Origin: Haliotis asinina
Lineage: Eukaryota; Mollusca; Gastropoda; Lepetellida; Haliotidae
Direction: 5' to 3'
DNA: 64,000 bases
Assembly: GCF_037392515.1 (NCBI RefSeq)
Contig: NC_090291.1
Location: 20,562,001-20,626,000, forward strand
Shown here: positions 62,801 to 64,000 of the stretch, piece by piece
Layout of the letters: each line of letters begins with the position of its first letter
Position numbering within the stretch: the stretch's first letter is position 1
Position numbers and translations under genes: made by a program
Notes under the pieces: model-generated
Database searches by the model: none
What the model was told of the DNA's origin: nothing
What the model saw: the letters and a program-made list of their open reading frames with translations, nothing else

Positions 62801-62941
62801 TATTCTATAGTTGAGTCTATGTGATTGCTTGTTGTTGTAGAGGTTGTGACTAATGCCTCTGTTTGTTGACAGCTCGAAAAGAGAATGATGGAAATACAGA
62901 TGTGGCTCGGGATGGACGACGACAGTGTGGAGAAGTGGAGG
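44894..62941 (+). CDS. ATP-dependent RNA ligase-like protein (Rnl1/Trl1-type adenylyltransferase)
   Basis: Eleven exons join in one frame: 44894-45054, 45959-46127, 54447-54602, 55176-55314, 56935-57037, 58242-58337, 60574-60667, 61343-61420, 61885-61976, 62511-62610 and 62873-62941, 419 codons in all. The start MAAPMKQETIAADD has a good context (AATATGGCC). Nucleotidyltransferase motifs follow in family order: VARGNCFLNIENG, KKFTGGLGDDDD, motif I as TRKANGE with the candidate AMP-accepting lysine at 55212-55214 (residue 175), LCGGSKNVH, motif III as VFEILAPHHQHVE, motif IV as YEGEVLYFL and motif V as GLLKKKTIWY. This pattern resembles T4 Rnl1 and the ligase domain of Trl1-type tRNA ligases, which join RNA ends through lysine-AMP and RNA-adenylate intermediates. 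I know of an amphioxus RNA ligase, but cannot say this is its orthologue. The last exon may instead read through to a stop at 63020-63022, with AATAAA at 63252; otherwise the gene continues beyond 62941. Confidence 0.75.
47495..47575 (-). repeat. SINE, family 1 head, minus strand
   Basis: CCATTCCCATTAGTCACCTC, TTACAACAAGCATGGGTTAC and TGAAGAGAATGAAATC are complements of the first third of family 1. It lies in the 8.3-kb second intron of the ligase gene. Confidence 0.65.
48886..49048 (+). repeat. SINE, family 2 (tRNA-derived), sense copy
   Basis: The head reads GGGTAGCCAAGTGGTTAAAG, matching a polymerase III A box, and CCCAGGTTTGATTCCTC, matching a B box. GAAGCCTGTTTTGGGTTTCC, TGATATTGCTGGAATATTG and a CTCACTCACTC tail follow. 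The other family-2 copies in the window are on the minus strand. It is not a functional tRNA gene: no closed cloverleaf is seen. Confidence 0.85.
51716..53370. mobile_element. Element with inverted ends ATCCTCGATATCTCC, degraded coding remnant
   Basis: The left edge CCATCCTCGATATCTCC at about 51719 is the reverse complement of the right edge GGAGATATCGAGGATGG at about 53351. Just inside, 51817 onward reads MADDNDGNRCSVKGKEWSDY in one frame and, in another, SLESMKAFKSLKAYEY at about 51930. Both resemble the start of a repetitive molluscan protein family that I associate with YqaJ-type nuclease domains. Little more of that protein remains and the frame changes within it. A second pair of inverted arms is nested at 52903-53327. 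Right-end sequence recurs at 4190-4487. This looks like a mobile element or its deleted derivative; the class is not known to me. Confidence 0.6.
52903..53327. repeat. Foldback segment nested in the inverted-end element
   Basis: CTACACCCTGGATGCATCTA followed by TAAATTTATTACCTCCCTC at 52910-52955 is complementary to GGGAGGTAATAAATTTATC and TAGATGCGTCCAGGGT at 53274-53325. The arms are about 48 bp with a few mismatches. The interior contains a pair of CCAATCA-type motifs in opposite orientation. Confidence 0.7.
54795..55245 (+). repeat. 100-bp tandem duplication of splice acceptor plus catalytic exon start
   Basis: Four units carry TGTTTTCAG acceptors ending at 54875, 54975, 55075 and 55175, exactly 100 bp apart. 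Each is followed by codons for ESTSNVVATRKANGEAAHLS. A partial fifth unit, lacking the acceptor, precedes them at about 54795-54870. Only the last unit continues into the full exon; the earlier ones run into CTGTGATTGGTTGTATAT, that is, back into intron-like sequence. Confidence 0.93.
55939..56780 (+). mobile_element. pogo/Tigger-like DNA transposon (deleted, non-autonomous)
   Basis: This 842-bp element has inverted ends CAGTGGACTCTG / CAGAGTCCACTG and is flanked by TA on both sides, the pogo and Tc1/mariner target duplication. Inside, MSRPAKCARCELTLQQKVQL at 56469 and PTQKALASTYRIGRQTVSDI at about 56544 match the CENP-B/psq-type DNA-binding start of Tigger transposases. The two pieces are not in one uninterrupted frame (a stop follows the first), and the catalytic DDE part is gone. 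It is therefore an internally deleted passenger of this family. Confidence 0.85.
56831..56922 (+). repeat. (CTCA)n microsatellite, SINE tail
   Basis: About 23 CTCA units without interruption. It stops 12 bp before the splice acceptor of the ligase exon at 56935. Confidence 0.97.
58323..60240 (+). repeat. 54-bp minisatellite grown from an exon end and its splice donor
   Basis: Roughly 35 units contain CTCCCATTTACCAGGGTAGG, TTGCCTCAGTGGGCCTTGAC and ACAAGTAACTGAAG. The first unit is the last 15 coding bases of the ligase exon that ends at 58337 plus its donor. Units vary at a few sites: GGGTAGG, GTGTAGG or GGATAGG after CCA; CTC or GTC before CCA; two units carry an extra CACTTGACA (63 bp). Because 54 is a multiple of three and the unit has few stop triplets, long open frames appear on both strands. 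They are not genes. Confidence 0.95.
60808..60912. repeat. Decayed MITE related to the 40.0-kb copy
   Basis: GGGCTACATTTCACAAAGCT on the left and AGCTTTGTGTAGCGGGGTCC on the right are imperfect inverted copies similar to the CAGGGCCCCGTTTCACAAA ends. Confidence 0.6.
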
Positions 62942-64000
62942 GTATTGATGATGATGATTTTTCTTGGTTATTATGAAAACAAATCAATCACCTTGAAGTT
63001 TACTCATCTGCCAGTGGTATAAAAAAACGTAGGGACTGAAAAATAATGAAGTCAGTGTACATCTTTATATTTTGTCTTATAAACTTAATTAGTTTCTTGT
63101 CACATTTGTATGCATTTTCAAAGTTAATAGAAAAAAACGCACACAGTCTAAACATTGTATAGATTGCCAATGTGAATCATATTTCACACACACCCTATTC
63201 ATGGCCTAGTGCATGTTTTCTGTAACACAGATTCTGCTGAATGCGACAAGAAATAAATTAAAACAAAATGCAAATATCCACTTTAAGACAGATGAACGTT
63301 ATAGCAACAATGTCAGGCTATTACATTGTTGTTCAGGAATGTATTCATCAATATCCACATAAAAGAACGATATTCCATTCATCTACAGCTTGTAATAATC
63401 CTGTCTTCTGTCTTTCAACAGTCTAATTTACGGAAACATGATACATCGTTTGAGAATTTTTCACTCTGGTATATACATAATCTCATTGGTCACCCAGGAC
63501 AACGCACCTGTATGATGTCCGCCATTAGTTAGCCAATAATGAGCAACAATCAATCAGTCAAGGCAGTGGCAGTTAATTCTTTGTAGGAAGGATGTTGTTT
63601 TTACACTCATACTTTACGACAGGGTGTAGTCAGTATAGATTAGTAAATCCACACTCATAAACACTTGACTTTTTTACATATCCGCTGTGGAAGTAATTAA
63701 TCAATCAGTGTGTTATCGATTAATCCTTTGATCAATGTTTGTTTTTGTAACTCAGCTGATAAACCCTCTTGCATCACTTACATGCACATATTACATAACA
63801 TGCAATACATTTGCCACTACAGACCTTAATTTATAATGTTGAGTATTCACTCCAGACAGGAGAAATGCCAAATGGGAACCTTTGTCGAGTAATTTTAGTG
63901 GTGTTACCACTAATTATACCTGTTAAAAATTCATTAACTGACCATCAAGTGAATGATGATAAATAACACATGTAGGTTTATACCATCAGACGTGAGTTAC
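62942..64000. other. Right end of window after the last ligase exon
   Basis: The ligase frame stays open to a TAA at 63020-63022 and an AATAAA lies at 63252, so the gene may end here. If instead the GT at 62942 is used, this is intron. No other exon, RNA gene or repeat was recognised. Confidence 0.45.

Overview
This window is animal nuclear DNA. It holds intron-rich genes with GT-AG splice sites, long introns, many SINEs and foldback repeats, and polyadenylation signals. The tRNA-derived SINEs with CTCA-type tails resemble repeats I know from abalone (Haliotis), so a gastropod mollusc is the best guess. That assignment rests on memory of the repeats plus the metazoan genes, not on a search.

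Layout. 1-3.5 kb: the 3' two thirds of a DIRS-type tyrosine-recombinase retroelement, with reverse transcriptase/RNase H, a recombinase frame and inverted end repeats. 4-21 kb (+): fourteen coding exons and a long 3' UTR of ITFG1 (TIP), an FG-GAP membrane protein; its N-terminal exons lie left of the window, so the DIRS copy sits inside one of its introns. 21-32 kb (-): nine exons of an F-BAR plus SH3 membrane adaptor, convergent with ITFG1, with its N-terminus not located. 36.8-39.5 kb (+): the complete five-exon CFAP20 gene for a ciliary/centriolar protein. 39.5-44.9 kb: intergenic DNA with a MITE and SINE pieces. 44.9-63 kb (+): an eleven-exon gene whose product carries the motif series of an ATP-dependent RNA ligase (T4 Rnl1/Trl1-like adenylyltransferase fold).

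The RNA ligase gene is the most interesting part. The start of its catalytic exon, meaning splice acceptor plus the KANGE lysine motif, is repeated four times at an exact 100-bp period. The end of another exon with its splice donor has expanded into a ~1.9-kb minisatellite of ~35 units of 54 bp. A third exon takes its polypyrimidine tract from the CTCA tail of a SINE that is itself split by a pogo/Tigger-like DNA transposon with a clean TA duplication.

Other notable repeats are seven perfect 52-bp units at 6.1-6.45 kb, a 174-bp array carrying a perfect 14-bp palindrome at 14.2-15.5 kb, three identical 324-bp units at 29.6-30.6 kb, and an element with inverted ends at 51.7-53.4 kb. No rRNA, tRNA gene, CRISPR array or operon is present. 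Exon boundaries were read by eye from splice sites, frame continuity and remembered homologues, so individual edges may be off by a few bases.
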